DNA of 64,000 nt from Candidatus Magnetobacterium casense (GCF_000714715.1 NZ_JMFO01000005.1:124001-188000), one strand, 5' to 3'; counted from the first letter of the stretch, positions 29,376-38,378 are shown. Numbers and translations: made by a program. The notes: generated by a model from the sequence alone, not told the origin.

Positions 29376-30455
29376 ATGTTGCCTGATATAAGTAGCTTTC
29401 AGTTGCCGGAAAACGTTTGTGTCGAAGAGGAAACGTTTTCAAGCACATATTGTAAGCTCATCGCCGAACCACTAGAACGGGGCTATGGCGTGACCCTGGG
29501 CAATGCACTGCGAAGGGTCCTGCTGTCTTCCATTGAGGGAGCGGCTATAACCTCGATAAAAATAGATGGCGTCTTCCACGAATTCTCCACCATAAAGGGT
29601 GTAAAAGAGGATGTCGTTGAGGTTATCCTCAACCTCAAAAAAATCAGACTCTCCATCCCCGACAACGATATGCTTACCGCCTTTATAGACGTCAGAGACA
29701 AAGACGTTGTAACGGCCTCCGATATCGTCGGACAGGGCGCCGTGATCGGTATACTGAACCCTGATGCACACATAGCAACCCTTGACACAGGGGCCGATTT
29801 AAAGGCCGAACTGACCATCCGAAAAGGAAGAGGTTATGTCCCCGCCGAAGAACTCAAAAGCGCCAGCATGCCCATTGGCACTATCGCAATAGATGCCATC
29901 TATACCCCCGTCAAAAAAGTCGTCTTCAACGTCGAAAAAACAAGAGTCGGAAAATCCACCGACTACGACAGACTTATCCTCGAAGTCTGGACAGATGGCA
30001 GCATAAACCCTAAAGAAGCAATCGAAAGAGCCACTGAAATGTTGATAAAACACCTCAAATTCTTCATGCTTGTTACCCCGGAAGAGGAATTTGAAGAAAA
30101 GGAAATCAGCAGAGAAACCCCGGCTCCTGCGGTAGTTATGGAACCTGAACCGGTATACGAAGAACCCGTAACCGTCACGGAAGAGGACGGCAGAGAGTTC
30201 AATAAAAACCTGATAAAGGCCGTAGATGAACTCGAATTCTCTGTAAGGTCCCAAAATTGCCTCAAAAGCGCAGATATTAAATATATCTACGAACTCGTCC
30301 AAAAAACTGAAGACGACATGCTTAAGATGAAAAACTTCGGCAGAAAATCCCTCGATGAAATACGCGAAGTCCTGCTGACTATGGGACTGGACTTCGGCGC
30401 CAAAATAGACATTGAAGCCGTAAAAAGAGAACTCGCTGAAAGAAACGGAGGATGA
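29376..30455 (+). CDS. rpoA: DNA-directed RNA polymerase subunit alpha
   Basis: The 359-residue protein has the N-terminal dimerisation domain (FSSTYCKLIAEPLERGYG, GNALRRVLLSSIEGAAIT) and the C-terminal domain with LKMKNFGRKSLDEIREVL. The linker of about 45 residues (roughly 225-270) is acidic and Pro/Glu-rich, which makes the protein longer than the usual 315-345. It forms the assembly scaffold of RNA polymerase and the activator contact. AACGGAGG precedes the ATG. Confidence 0.98.
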   Translation: MLPDISSFQLPENVCVEEETFSSTYCKLIAEPLERGYGVTLGNALRRVLLSSIEGAAITSIKIDGVFHEFSTIKGVKEDVVEVILNLKKIRLSIPDNDMLTAFIDVRDKDVVTASDIVGQGAVIGILNPDAHIATLDTGADLKAELTIRKGRGYVPAEELKSASMPIGTIAIDAIYTPVKKVVFNVEKTRVGKSTDYDRLILEVWTDGSINPKEAIERATEMLIKHLKFFMLVTPEEEFEEKEISRETPAPAVVMEPEPVYEEPVTVTEEDGREFNKNLIKAVDELEFSVRSQNCLKSADIKYIYELVQKTEDDMLKMKNFGRKSLDEIREVLLTMGLDFGAKIDIEAVKRELAERNGG

Positions 30456-30458
30456 CCC

Positions 30459-30851
30459 ATGCACCACAGAATCGCTACAAGAAAGTTTAACAGAACGGCA
30501 AACCAGAGAAAGGCCCTGTTTAGAAGCCTGATCTCTGCCCTCATTATATACGAACGTATTGAAACCACGCTGGTGAAGGCCAAAACCATCAGGGGTATGG
30601 CCGAAAAAATGGTCACCCTCGGAAAACGCGGAGACCTGCACTCTAAGCGCCTGGCAATGGCAGACCTGCCAAACCGAAAGGCCGTAGCAAAATTGTTTGC
30701 CACCATCGCTCCAAGGTTCGCCGATAGAAACGGTGGATACCTCAGAATAGTCAAAACACGAAGACGACTAAAAGACCAGGCAGAACTGGCCGTTATCGAG
30801 TTCGTTGATTACGTCAGGCCACCTAAGGAAGAACAGGAAAAGACAAAATAA
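30459..30851 (+). CDS. rplQ: Large ribosomal subunit protein bL17
   Basis: The 130-residue protein shows MHHRIATRKFNRTANQRKALFRSL and ETTLVKAKTIRGMAEKMVTL. The tail YVRPPKEEQEKTK is slightly extended. It binds near the tunnel exit. It ends the usual alpha operon and is followed after 12 bases by a 33-residue membrane peptide gene. Confidence 0.97.
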   Translation: MHHRIATRKFNRTANQRKALFRSLISALIIYERIETTLVKAKTIRGMAEKMVTLGKRGDLHSKRLAMADLPNRKAVAKLFATIAPRFADRNGGYLRIVKTRRRLKDQAELAVIEFVDYVRPPKEEQEKTK

Positions 30852-30863
30852 CCCAAAGGAGTT

Positions 30864-30965
30864 ATGTCAAAACCTATGCTTGAGATTTTGTCCGGTATAC
30901 TGATTTTTGTCATCTGGATACTGTTGCAGCTCTTTGTGTTGCCGCGCTTTGGCATAAGAACCTGA
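30864..30965 (+). CDS. 33-residue single-pass membrane peptide downstream of rplQ
   Basis: An ATG 12 bases after the rplQ stop follows an AAAGGAG site and opens a 33-codon frame, MSKPMLEILSG... The middle is one hydrophobic helix (ILIFVIWILLQLFVLP) and the end is a short basic tail RFGIRT. Position, ribosome binding site and composition argue for a real gene. No function is known. It is the last gene before the strong hairpin at 31085-31132. Confidence 0.6.
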   Translation: MSKPMLEILSGILIFVIWILLQLFVLPRFGIRT

Positions 30966-31084
30966 GCAACCAATGTCAAGGAAGCGTGCACTTCCGATGT
31001 AAAAAATCACAAAGAAACCATTAAGGGTGACCTGAAAACACCAAAGTAGTGTCTCCCCGTATCCTCTGTATATTTCATGCTAGC

Positions 31085-31132
31085 AAAAGAAAGAAGGGGG
31101 CGGTTCAGCCCCCCTCAGTCCCCCTTCTTTTT
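31085..31132. terminator. Rho-independent terminator at the end of the alpha operon
   Basis: GAAGGGGG (31093-31100) pairs with CCCCCTTC (31120-31127), with an inner GGGGGC/GCCCCC alternative, followed by a T-run. A-rich sequence before the stem makes it able to work in both directions. It separates the ribosomal cluster from the convergent surface-protein gene. Confidence 0.8.
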
Positions 31133-31166
31133 CGCTCCAGGTCGCACTTGGTTCCTGCTAAACCTT

Positions 31167-33191
31167 TTATTCAGGCTGCCAGTTGTTGGGGATTCCCTTT
31201 GCCGGATAGCCTCCACCGGATATATTAACACCGTTCATGAGCCACATGTAGACGTCTCCGGTGGTGGAGTCTTGCCAGAAGATGTCGCCCTTGCCATCGC
31301 CGTTATAATCTCCGGTTGCCTTGATCTGCCAGTTAGATGGAACCCCGGCTGCCGCATAACCGCCACTGGCTATATCCAGACCACTCATAAGCCAGATAAA
31401 GACATCGCCTGATGACGGGTCTTGCCATATGACATCCGCTTTGCCATCTGCATTGAGGTCCCGGACCGCTTTAATCTGCCAGTTGCCCGGAACTCCCCTG
31501 GAAACATAGTTTCCGGATGATATGCTTGCAGCGTTCATTAACCATCCGGCTACGTCACCTGTTGAGGTGTTCTGCCACAGGACATCAGCCATGCCATCGC
31601 CGTTAAGATCACCGACGGCCTTGATATCCCACTGCGGCGGGATCGTCTTTGCCGCAAAACCTCCGCCTTTTATCGCTGCTCCATCCATTAACCATATGTA
31701 GGTGTCACCCGTTGAGGTATTTTGCCAGAGGATGTCGCTCTTGCCATCGCCATTGAAGTCACCTGTTGCCTTGATTTGCCACTCCTTTGGTATTGCACGT
31801 GCGGCAAAATCACCACCCGTTATCGTGGCGCCATCCATCAGCCAGATGTAGACATCCCCATTATTGGTGCTTTGCCAGAGAACGTCACTCCTGTCGTCGC
31901 CATTGAAGTCACCCGTACCCTTGATCCCCCATTCTGTAGGCACACCCTTGGCGACATAGCTGCCATTGCCTATTGTTGCCCCACTCATGAACCACATGGC
32001 TATATCACCCGTTGCAGCATCACGCCACAGGACGTCTCCACTGCCATCCCCGTTGAAGTCCGGCGTATTCTTGTACACCCAACCACCACGCACCGGCCAC
32101 ACACGATAACCTGAATACTTAGAAGTGCCCGCAACACTGCCATTGCTGATGTTGACAAGCCATGCAAGGTATGAACTGTTAGCACTGCTGGTGGATGACC
32201 AATAAGAGTTGGTTGCCTTGACGTTTGTAAAAGGATTGCCAGATGCAAGTGCCGGATTGAGCCTTCCACGGTCAACCAGGCTCATAAGCTCCTTTTTGTT
32301 TGGTAGTCGCCAGTCGTTGTAGCCAAGGTAGTTGGCGCCGTTTAAGCAGGCCACGTAATCAATGGCCGCCTGCCAGCTCCTGTCGCTGCCCGTGCATGTA
32401 CCTGTTGCCGGTGTATTGGCGTCTTTAGACCACAATAGTCCCGTGAGATTGTCCATAACGGTACCGTCATTGACATCCGTAAAGCGAGGGTTCGGCCATG
32501 CCGCACCAGCCTTTAATGCGCCATCATCTCCCGTACCGTAGCTGGTGGTCTGTCCGGTAGACCAGACAAAGGCATCATCAAATGCACCACTCTGTCCCGC
32601 ACGTACCGGCCACATACACAGCCTGGAACTCTTGGCTCCGGTGTGGATGACGCCATCAACCGTGCTGACAAGCCACGCATGTGATGTATTGCTGGCGCTG
32701 GTGGTAGAAGACCAGTAGCTGTCAGACCTTACGTGCGTAAACCCCTGCGAAGTCAGCCATGTAGATTGCACGGCCTCCTGTGCGTTGGTGAGGCTCTCCA
32801 GCTCGTTGACGTTTGCCAGGCGCCAGTCGTTATAACCGAGATATTTTGCCCCGTTTAAGCAACCTATGTACTCAATGGCTGTTTGCCAGTTCCTGTCGCT
32901 GCCCGTACACGTATTCGTTGTTGGTGTGCAGGCGTCCTGAGACCACACCAATCCCGTCAGAGTATCTGTTACCGTACCGTTGGTGTTGATATTAAATCGC
33001 GGTTCCGGCCAGATCACGCCGGCCTTTAGTGCTCCGTCATCACGCCCGGTGTAGACCTTTGTCTGACCCGTACGCGACAGATTAACGGTGACCGCATATG
33101 CCGTCCCTCCAAGACCCGGAAAGACCAACCATGCAATCGCAAACATCACCAGGACAATAAACACCCTCACTTCCAGCAATAGAAGAAACAT
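31167..33191 (-). CDS. Secreted protein with two DUF1566 (Lcl) domains and FG-GAP/VCBS repeats
   Basis: The start is placed at ATG after AAGGAGGT (33189-33191). It gives a signal peptide MFLLLLEVRVFIVLVMFAIA... ending near AYA (residue 33), 674 residues in all. Two DUF1566/Lcl_C domains follow (about 64-200 and 225-370), each with YLGYNDWRL, SYWSST and WPVR. The rest has six repeats of about 48 residues with the calcium-like motif DFNGDGKSDILWQ and a WLM segment, as in FG-GAP beta-propeller blades. Such proteins are extracellular and are guessed to bind surfaces or glycans. The longer frame to 33353 lacks a ribosome binding site and is rejected. Confidence 0.88.
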   Translation of the reverse strand: MFLLLLEVRVFIVLVMFAIAWLVFPGLGGTAYAVTVNLSRTGQTKVYTGRDDGALKAGVIWPEPRFNINTNGTVTDTLTGLVWSQDACTPTTNTCTGSDRNWQTAIEYIGCLNGAKYLGYNDWRLANVNELESLTNAQEAVQSTWLTSQGFTHVRSDSYWSSTTSASNTSHAWLVSTVDGVIHTGAKSSRLCMWPVRAGQSGAFDDAFVWSTGQTTSYGTGDDGALKAGAAWPNPRFTDVNDGTVMDNLTGLLWSKDANTPATGTCTGSDRSWQAAIDYVACLNGANYLGYNDWRLPNKKELMSLVDRGRLNPALASGNPFTNVKATNSYWSSTSSANSSYLAWLVNISNGSVAGTSKYSGYRVWPVRGGWVYKNTPDFNGDGSGDVLWRDAATGDIAMWFMSGATIGNGSYVAKGVPTEWGIKGTGDFNGDDRSDVLWQSTNNGDVYIWLMDGATITGGDFAARAIPKEWQIKATGDFNGDGKSDILWQNTSTGDTYIWLMDGAAIKGGGFAAKTIPPQWDIKAVGDLNGDGMADVLWQNTSTGDVAGWLMNAASISSGNYVSRGVPGNWQIKAVRDLNADGKADVIWQDPSSGDVFIWLMSGLDIASGGYAAAGVPSNWQIKATGDYNGDGKGDIFWQDSTTGDVYMWLMNGVNISGGGYPAKGIPNNWQPE

Positions 33192-33317
33192 CGTCGCTAC
33201 CTCCTTGATAATCTTAAATATGTGATTATTAAGGATAACATAGTCAATATACTGAAATGACACATTTTTTTCAGGCATGATAATTGAGTGTGAAATAATA
33301 GGGTCAAGCAATTTTGA

Positions 33318-33506
33318 TACCCGAAAAAACTCGAATCCGATCAGTATACTCACTCACTTTACGAAAGAGCCTTTAACGACATAGCATTTATGCTGTTTGC
33401 AGAAACACTTATCCCTGGGAAACGAAGCATTATGGGGCATGTTGCCCTGATAGCCCTTGAACGTGCAGGGAAGGTCTTAGCTAAAGAGGTTGCGATATGC
33501 AGTTAG
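33318..33506 (+). pseudogene. Possible gene remnant
   Basis: An open stretch of 62 codons between TGA and TAG reads in part LESDQYTHSLYERAFND and GHVALIALERAGKVLAKEVA, which looks protein-like. No start codon or ribosome binding site fits its beginning; the first ATG lies about 30 codons in. It is most likely a decayed fragment. Its family is not recognised. Together with 33507-33562 it fills the gap between two genes on the minus strand. Confidence 0.3.
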
Positions 33507-33562
33507 GCTTGTTTGCTGATCGGAGGAACTGACTTGAGCGGGGGAGGGGTTAGTCCCTCTCT

Positions 33563-33874
33563 CTACCGCATAATGCCTAAGAACTTATACAGCAAATCAA
33601 GCGCCTTGGAGTTGGTTAAGATAATGACAAATATGAGGATAAGAAAGTATAACCGCATCTTGGATTCCAGTTTTAACTCAAGCAAAGCCAAGTCTGCTTT
33701 TGTGGCAAATCTCTTTTCCATTTCTGTCAAAAGCTCGTCCTTACTGGTTTTCCACTTGTACTCGGTAACATCCGATATTGTCGTCTCAAACGCCTTGACT
33801 ACACGTTTGGCATCGTCAGACCCCATACTCTTTTCAAGGGCTTCGTATACTTCCAATGGTAACGTTACTGCCAT
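33563..33874 (-). CDS. Small coiled-coil protein with C-terminal membrane anchor
   Basis: The 103-residue protein starts MAVTLPLEVYEALEKSMG. It continues with a charged helical stretch including ATKADLALLELKLESKM and ends with the hydrophobic LYFLILIFVIILTNSKALD. The layout matches the protein at 10695-11162, including an ATKADL/ATRDDI motif before the last coil, so they are probable paralogues. It resembles DUF1640-like proteins. Its promoter leaves no room for a leader. The function is unknown. Confidence 0.72.
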   Translation of the reverse strand: MAVTLPLEVYEALEKSMGSDDAKRVVKAFETTISDVTEYKWKTSKDELLTEMEKRFATKADLALLELKLESKMRLYFLILIFVIILTNSKALDLLYKFLGIMR

Positions 33875-33880
33875 ATCCTT

Positions 33881-33909
33881 ATGATATCACACCCCCAAGC
33901 CAAAGTCAA
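33881..33909 (-). promoter_or_regulatory. Promoter of the second coiled-coil membrane protein gene
   Basis: On the minus strand TTGACT (33909-33904) and TATCAT (33886-33881) are 17 bases apart. The ATG at 33874 follows the -10 box by six bases. Spacing and gap are identical to those of the promoter at 10660-10688, and an untranslated leader is not possible. Confidence 0.6.
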
Positions 33910-34052
33910 CCGCCATTAGCCTTCTACTCTTGCGTAAGCCTGATGACCTCATTGAACCGCTTTGCCATCATGTCCATCCTGCGGTCTGAGGGAGGGCAGA
34001 GCCCCCCCTTCTTTCTTCTTCCGTATTCTTTTTGCACAATTGCCTTTCTGGT

Positions 34053-36149
34053 CTATTCTTCGGTGTCTTTCTTGCTTCTTTCGGCGATTATCTTCTGTGA
34101 GATGTGTGCTGGAACGTCCTCATAGTGTGAGAACTCCATCGAGTACAGACCTCTGCCGGAGGTGATGCTGTGCAGTTGGTTGGCGTAGGTGAGGATTTCC
34201 GACATTGGCACGGCTGCCGCAACCTTTTGATTGCCCCCGGCCTGGGATTCCACACCCTGAACCTTCCCTCGTTTGGAGTTCAGGTCGCCAATGACGGCTC
34301 CAAGGCAGTCATCCGGGGTTATGACCTCTACGTTCATGATCGGCTCCAGCAGGACGGGATGGGCATCCATGGCCGCCTTTTTGATTGCCATGGAACCCGC
34401 TATCTTAAAGGCCATTTCAGATGAATCCACGGCATGGTACGAGCCGTCAAAGATGGTCACCCTCAGGTCAACCATCGGATATCCCGCCAATATGCCGGAC
34501 TTTAGCTTTTCTATGATCCCCTTCTCTACGGCCGGGATGTACTGACGAGGCACTGCACCACCCACTATCTTGTCAACAAACTCAAACCCGCTACCGCTTG
34601 GCAGAGGCTCTATTTCAATCCAGCAATCGCCGTACTGACCGCGTCCGCCGGACTGCTTCTTGTATTTACCCTGTGCCTTTGCCTTGGCACGTATGGTCTC
34701 CCTGCATGGCACCGTGGGGGTCTTCATTTCGACCTCTACGCCAAACTTCCGCTTGAGCTTGTGCAGTGCCACCTCTATGTGTATCTGCCCCATGCCGGCT
34801 ATGATCATTTCGTTGGTCTCCTCGTCGCGGTGAAACCTTAGCGTCGGGTCCTCATCGAGTATCTTGTGCAGGCCGGTGCTGACCTTGTCCTCATCGCCCT
34901 TTGTCTTTGGCTCTATGGCATAGGAAATAATAGGCTCGGCAAACTTCAGCGGCTTAAAGACAAACGGATGTGCCTCTTCACACAGGGTATCCCCGGTGAG
35001 GGTCTCCTTTAGCTTTGTCACGACGCCAAACTCCCCAGGACCCAGGCCCTGTGCCGGTATCTGCTTTTTGCCAAGGAGATAGTGTACGTGTCCGATCCTT
35101 TCTCTGATACCCTTTGTTGCGTTGTAGACCGTGGTGTCGGGTTTCAACTGCCCAGAGAACACACGGAACATGGTCAGTCTTCCCGCGTAGGGGTCGGCGA
35201 TGGTCTTAAAGACGTAGGCCGCCAACGGTTTGTCCCTGAGCGGTTGCAGCGTGACTTCGGTGCCGTTGTCGGGGATTTTTGCCGCAATGGGTTTTATTTC
35301 GGCCCTTCTGAGGGGTGAGGGCATACATTGTATGATGGTGTCAACGAGCTGCTGGATGCCATAATTATTAACGGCACTGCCAAAGGTCACGAGGATAAAC
35401 TTCCGTGTTGCGGCGCCATTGACGAGGCCGTTGAGGATTTCCTGTTCGGACAGCTCCGCCCCCTCGAGGTACTTTTCAAGCAGGGCGTCGTCGGACTCGG
35501 CCACGCACTCAATGAGGTCCTTTTTGAATCCCTCTGCCTTGGACACCAGTTCGGAGGGTATGTCGGCCTCTGCGTAGGCACCGTCTGCGGTGCGTTTGTA
35601 TGCCCGCTGCTTGACAACGTCAATGAGTCCTTCCATTGGGGCACTGTCCGACAGAGGTATGAACAGGGTAATGGGTTTGATATCAAAACTATCCTTTATC
35701 TGCTGGAAGGCTGCCTGGAAGTCGGCGTTTTCCTTATTGACCTCGTTGATGAACACGATTACAGGGATGTCAAACTCCGCCGCCATAGACCACACCTTCA
35801 TGGTTTCGGCCCTGATCCCCGATACGGCACTGACAATGACCACCGCACCATCGGCAACCGTCAGACACCCGCGCGTATCCTCAAGGAAGTTTATAAAGCC
35901 CGGCGTATCTATCAGGTTCAGCACGTATCCCCCCCGCCACTGGCACTGAGCCAGCGCGGAACTAATGGATAGCTTGCGTTCGATCTCTTCCTGATCGAAG
36001 TCCGTTACCGTGTTACCATCAGCGACACTGCCCATCCTGGTTATAGCGCCGGAATTAAAGACTATCGCCTCCGTTAAAGTGGTCTTGCCTGCACCACTGT
36101 GAGCTAAAAGAGCAATGTTTCTTATCTTGTCAACGTCAACACTTGCCAT
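34053..36149 (-). CDS. EF-G-like GTPase (elongation factor G paralogue)
   Basis: The 698-residue protein has all five EF-G domains, but its G domain differs from canonical EF-G. The P loop is AHSGAGKTTLTEA, the switch I motif RGITI is replaced by ERKLSISSA, and the NKMD guanine motif is replaced by NEVNKEN. The C-terminal regions ([34 protein letters not shown]) are conserved. This pattern defines the EF-G-like subfamily often labelled fusA2, for which translocation activity is doubtful. It stands apart from the ribosomal cluster, with the rseC gene upstream. Confidence 0.92.
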   Translation of the reverse strand: MASVDVDKIRNIALLAHSGAGKTTLTEAIVFNSGAITRMGSVADGNTVTDFDQEEIERKLSISSALAQCQWRGGYVLNLIDTPGFINFLEDTRGCLTVADGAVVIVSAVSGIRAETMKVWSMAAEFDIPVIVFINEVNKENADFQAAFQQIKDSFDIKPITLFIPLSDSAPMEGLIDVVKQRAYKRTADGAYAEADIPSELVSKAEGFKKDLIECVAESDDALLEKYLEGAELSEQEILNGLVNGAATRKFILVTFGSAVNNYGIQQLVDTIIQCMPSPLRRAEIKPIAAKIPDNGTEVTLQPLRDKPLAAYVFKTIADPYAGRLTMFRVFSGQLKPDTTVYNATKGIRERIGHVHYLLGKKQIPAQGLGPGEFGVVTKLKETLTGDTLCEEAHPFVFKPLKFAEPIISYAIEPKTKGDEDKVSTGLHKILDEDPTLRFHRDEETNEMIIAGMGQIHIEVALHKLKRKFGVEVEMKTPTVPCRETIRAKAKAQGKYKKQSGGRGQYGDCWIEIEPLPSGSGFEFVDKIVGGAVPRQYIPAVEKGIIEKLKSGILAGYPMVDLRVTIFDGSYHAVDSSEMAFKIAGSMAIKKAAMDAHPVLLEPIMNVEVITPDDCLGAVIGDLNSKRGKVQGVESQAGGNQKVAAAVPMSEILTYANQLHSITSGRGLYSMEFSHYEDVPAHISQKIIAERSKKDTEE

Positions 36150-36184
36150 CTTTGTCCCCCTTCTAACTTAAGATATATATTTAA

Positions 36185-36637
36185 TTACAAGTCTAAAACT
36201 TTTTTAACCACTGCCTTGTATTCAGTCTTTTTTTCGAGTCTGCCCGATATCAGCTTTACCGCCACAATGGACAGGAGCAATGCCGTAAAACCCCCGATAG
36301 CACTGACAACATCAGGCTTCATGGAAGCAAACACGGGCACACCGCTTAACAGGGACTTGCCCGCGATGGCCCCCAGCAGCAGCGCTATGGCCGGCATGGC
36401 ATAGACTAGCATGGCACCCTTGAGGTACGTATACGTCTTTAGCTCCACGACGACCTTTTGGCCAACCTTTGCGTTTGCGGTATTTATGGCCTCTATCACG
36501 GAGGCCTCCGTCTCTGATGCGTCATCGTCGGAGTTGCACACCTTGCTACTGATGCAGTGGGCGCACGCGCTTGTGCGTTGAACCACCACCGTGGCCATTA
36601 TGCCTGAGACATCTTTTACGATCGCCGTCTCTTCCAT
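36185..36637 (-). CDS. RseC/MucC-like SoxR-reducing system protein
   Basis: The 150-residue protein begins METAI-like (MEETAIVKDVSGIMATVVVQRTSA) and has an early Cys cluster CAHCISSKVC. A central segment (YLKGAMLVYAMPAIALLLGAIAG) and a second membrane helix follow. This matches RseC, a membrane protein linked to SoxR reduction and envelope stress. The other Rsx/Rnf genes are not adjacent, so its partner system cannot be assigned. Confidence 0.85.
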   Translation of the reverse strand: MEETAIVKDVSGIMATVVVQRTSACAHCISSKVCNSDDDASETEASVIEAINTANAKVGQKVVVELKTYTYLKGAMLVYAMPAIALLLGAIAGKSLLSGVPVFASMKPDVVSAIGGFTALLLSIVAVKLISGRLEKKTEYKAVVKKVLDL

Positions 36638-36832
36638 GATGGTATGAATTGTAACATAAATGGACGTGGAATATGTCCTGTATTTTTAAAGAAATAAAAA
36701 AGGGTGTTGTATATAATTTTAGCACACCAAATTAAGGCTTTGAAAAAAACAGTTGAGATTAATTACAATAGATGGGAGCAATAGATTGCCGTTATACAAT
36801 GACAGTGCTTTGAAAGAAAGGAGGTTAAACAG

Positions 36833-38065
36833 ATGGGTTTTGTTGTAGGATTGAAGTGCCGTGAGTGTGCAAGGGAGTATGCCGTGGAGCCGATTTACGT
36901 GTGCGAGTTTTGTTTTGGTCCCCTTGAGGTCGTCTATGACTATGAGAAGATAAAGAATGCCCTCACGCGGGAAAAGATACTCCAACGGGAGAAGAACCTG
37001 TGGAGGTACAGGGAGCTTTTACCGATAGATGGCGAGCCACAGGTAGGATTACATTCCGGATTCACGCCTCTGGTTGAGACCAAAAACCTTGCCCGCGCCC
37101 TCGGGGTCAAAAGCCTGTTTGTCAAGGATGATACCGTGGTACATCCCACGCTTTCGTTTAAGGACAGGGTTGTGGCGGTTGCCCTGACAAAGGCCAAGGA
37201 ATTCGGTTTTGATACGGTATCGTGTGCCTCAACGGGTAATCTGGCACACTCCGTTTCGGCGCACGGGGCCAAGGCCGGATTTAAACGGTTTATCTTTATC
37301 CCTGCTTCGCTTGAAGCCAGCAAGATTGTGGCATCGCTTGTCTATGAGCCCAATCTCATAGCCGTTGACGGCAACTACGACGACGTCAACCGGTTGTGCA
37401 GCGAAATAGCGAATAAGTACAAGTGGGCGTTTGTAAACATCAACATCAGACCGTTTTATGCCGAAGGTTCAAAGACGCTTGGCTTTGAGACGATAGAGCA
37501 GTTGGGTTGGAAGGCCCCTGACAACGTGGTGGTGCCCTGTGCCAGCGGGTCGTTGCTGACAAAGGTGTGGAAGAGCTTTAAGGAGTTCCACGACATCGGG
37601 GTTCTCGATAATCTGCACACGCGTGTTTTTGCCGCCCAGGCCGAAGGCTGTAACCCCATCGTCAGCGCCATAAAGAGCAAGGTAGACGTCATCAGACCGA
37701 TCAAGCCACACACCATAGCCAAATCGCTTGCCATCGGAAACCCCGCTGATGGCTACTACGCCCTGAAGATCGTCCATGAGACGGGAGGCCATGGCGAAGA
37801 CGTAACCGATGACGAAATCATCGAAGGCATACAGTTGCTTGCACGCACCGAAGGCATATTCGCCGAAACAGCGGGCGGGGTTACGGTGGCAGTCACCCGC
37901 AAGCTAATTGAGCAAGGCGTCATCGGCAGGGACGAAACCACGGTTATCTGTGTCACCGGCAACGGACTCAAGACACAGGAGGCCCTTACCGGAAGAACCG
38001 TTAAGCCACACCATATCTCACCACACATGGATTCCTTTGAGGAAGTATTAAATAAGATCAGATAA
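36833..38065 (+). CDS. thrC: Threonine synthase family protein with N-terminal zinc ribbon
   Basis: The 410-residue PLP enzyme starts with a CREC...CEFC four-cysteine ribbon (residues 9-30). It then has the fold-type II core, with the PLP lysine in HPTLSFKDRV (Lys110) and the phosphate loop CASGSLLTKVW region. Threonine synthase converts O-phosphohomoserine to threonine. A GAAAGGAGGT site precedes the ATG. It is the first gene of a run with a sulfur carrier, a NIL protein and a second threonine synthase, so one paralogue may have a different acceptor. Confidence 0.88.
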   Translation: MGFVVGLKCRECAREYAVEPIYVCEFCFGPLEVVYDYEKIKNALTREKILQREKNLWRYRELLPIDGEPQVGLHSGFTPLVETKNLARALGVKSLFVKDDTVVHPTLSFKDRVVAVALTKAKEFGFDTVSCASTGNLAHSVSAHGAKAGFKRFIFIPASLEASKIVASLVYEPNLIAVDGNYDDVNRLCSEIANKYKWAFVNINIRPFYAEGSKTLGFETIEQLGWKAPDNVVVPCASGSLLTKVWKSFKEFHDIGVLDNLHTRVFAAQAEGCNPIVSAIKSKVDVIRPIKPHTIAKSLAIGNPADGYYALKIVHETGGHGEDVTDDEIIEGIQLLARTEGIFAETAGGVTVAVTRKLIEQGVIGRDETTVICVTGNGLKTQEALTGRTVKPHHISPHMDSFEEVLNKIR

Positions 38066-38079
38066 ATTATGGAGGCATT

Positions 38080-38358
38080 ATGTCAGTAAAAGTGAGGATT
38101 CCCACCCCCCTGCAAAGGCTCACGGAGGGAAAGCAGGAGGTAGAGGCTAACCCCGGCACCGTTATAGCCATCGTAGGAGAACTCGACACCAGGTACCCCG
38201 GGATCGCCGAGCGGATATCCGAAGGTGGAAAGATACGGCGGTTTGTCAACATATATGTAAACGAAGAAGACATACGGTTTTTAAAGGCAGAGGAGACCCA
38301 AGTACAGGACGGAGCGGAGATATCCATAGTGCCGGCCATAGCCGGTGGCTGCTTTTGA
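38080..38358 (+). CDS. MoaD/ThiS-family ubiquitin-like sulfur carrier
   Basis: The 92-residue protein has the beta-grasp pattern (VKVRIPTPLQRLTEGKQEVEAN, FLKAEETQVQDGAEISIVPAIAGG). It ends in Gly-Gly-Cys-Phe rather than Gly-Gly. In this family the second Gly must be C-terminal to be adenylated and carry thiocarboxylate sulfur, so the extra CF would need trimming. It lies between the zinc-ribbon threonine synthase and the NIL gene, overlapping the latter's earliest possible start. It is likely part of a sulfur-transfer reaction rather than of molybdopterin synthesis. Confidence 0.85.
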   Translation: MSVKVRIPTPLQRLTEGKQEVEANPGTVIAIVGELDTRYPGIAERISEGGKIRRFVNIYVNEEDIRFLKAEETQVQDGAEISIVPAIAGGCF

Positions 38359-38378
38359 ATACCGACAGGGAGACAACA

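Noticed and set aside
33192-33353. N-terminal extension of the DUF1566 protein
   Set aside because: The extra 54 residues have no ribosome binding site and would bury the signal peptide. AAGGAGGT stands before the internal ATG.
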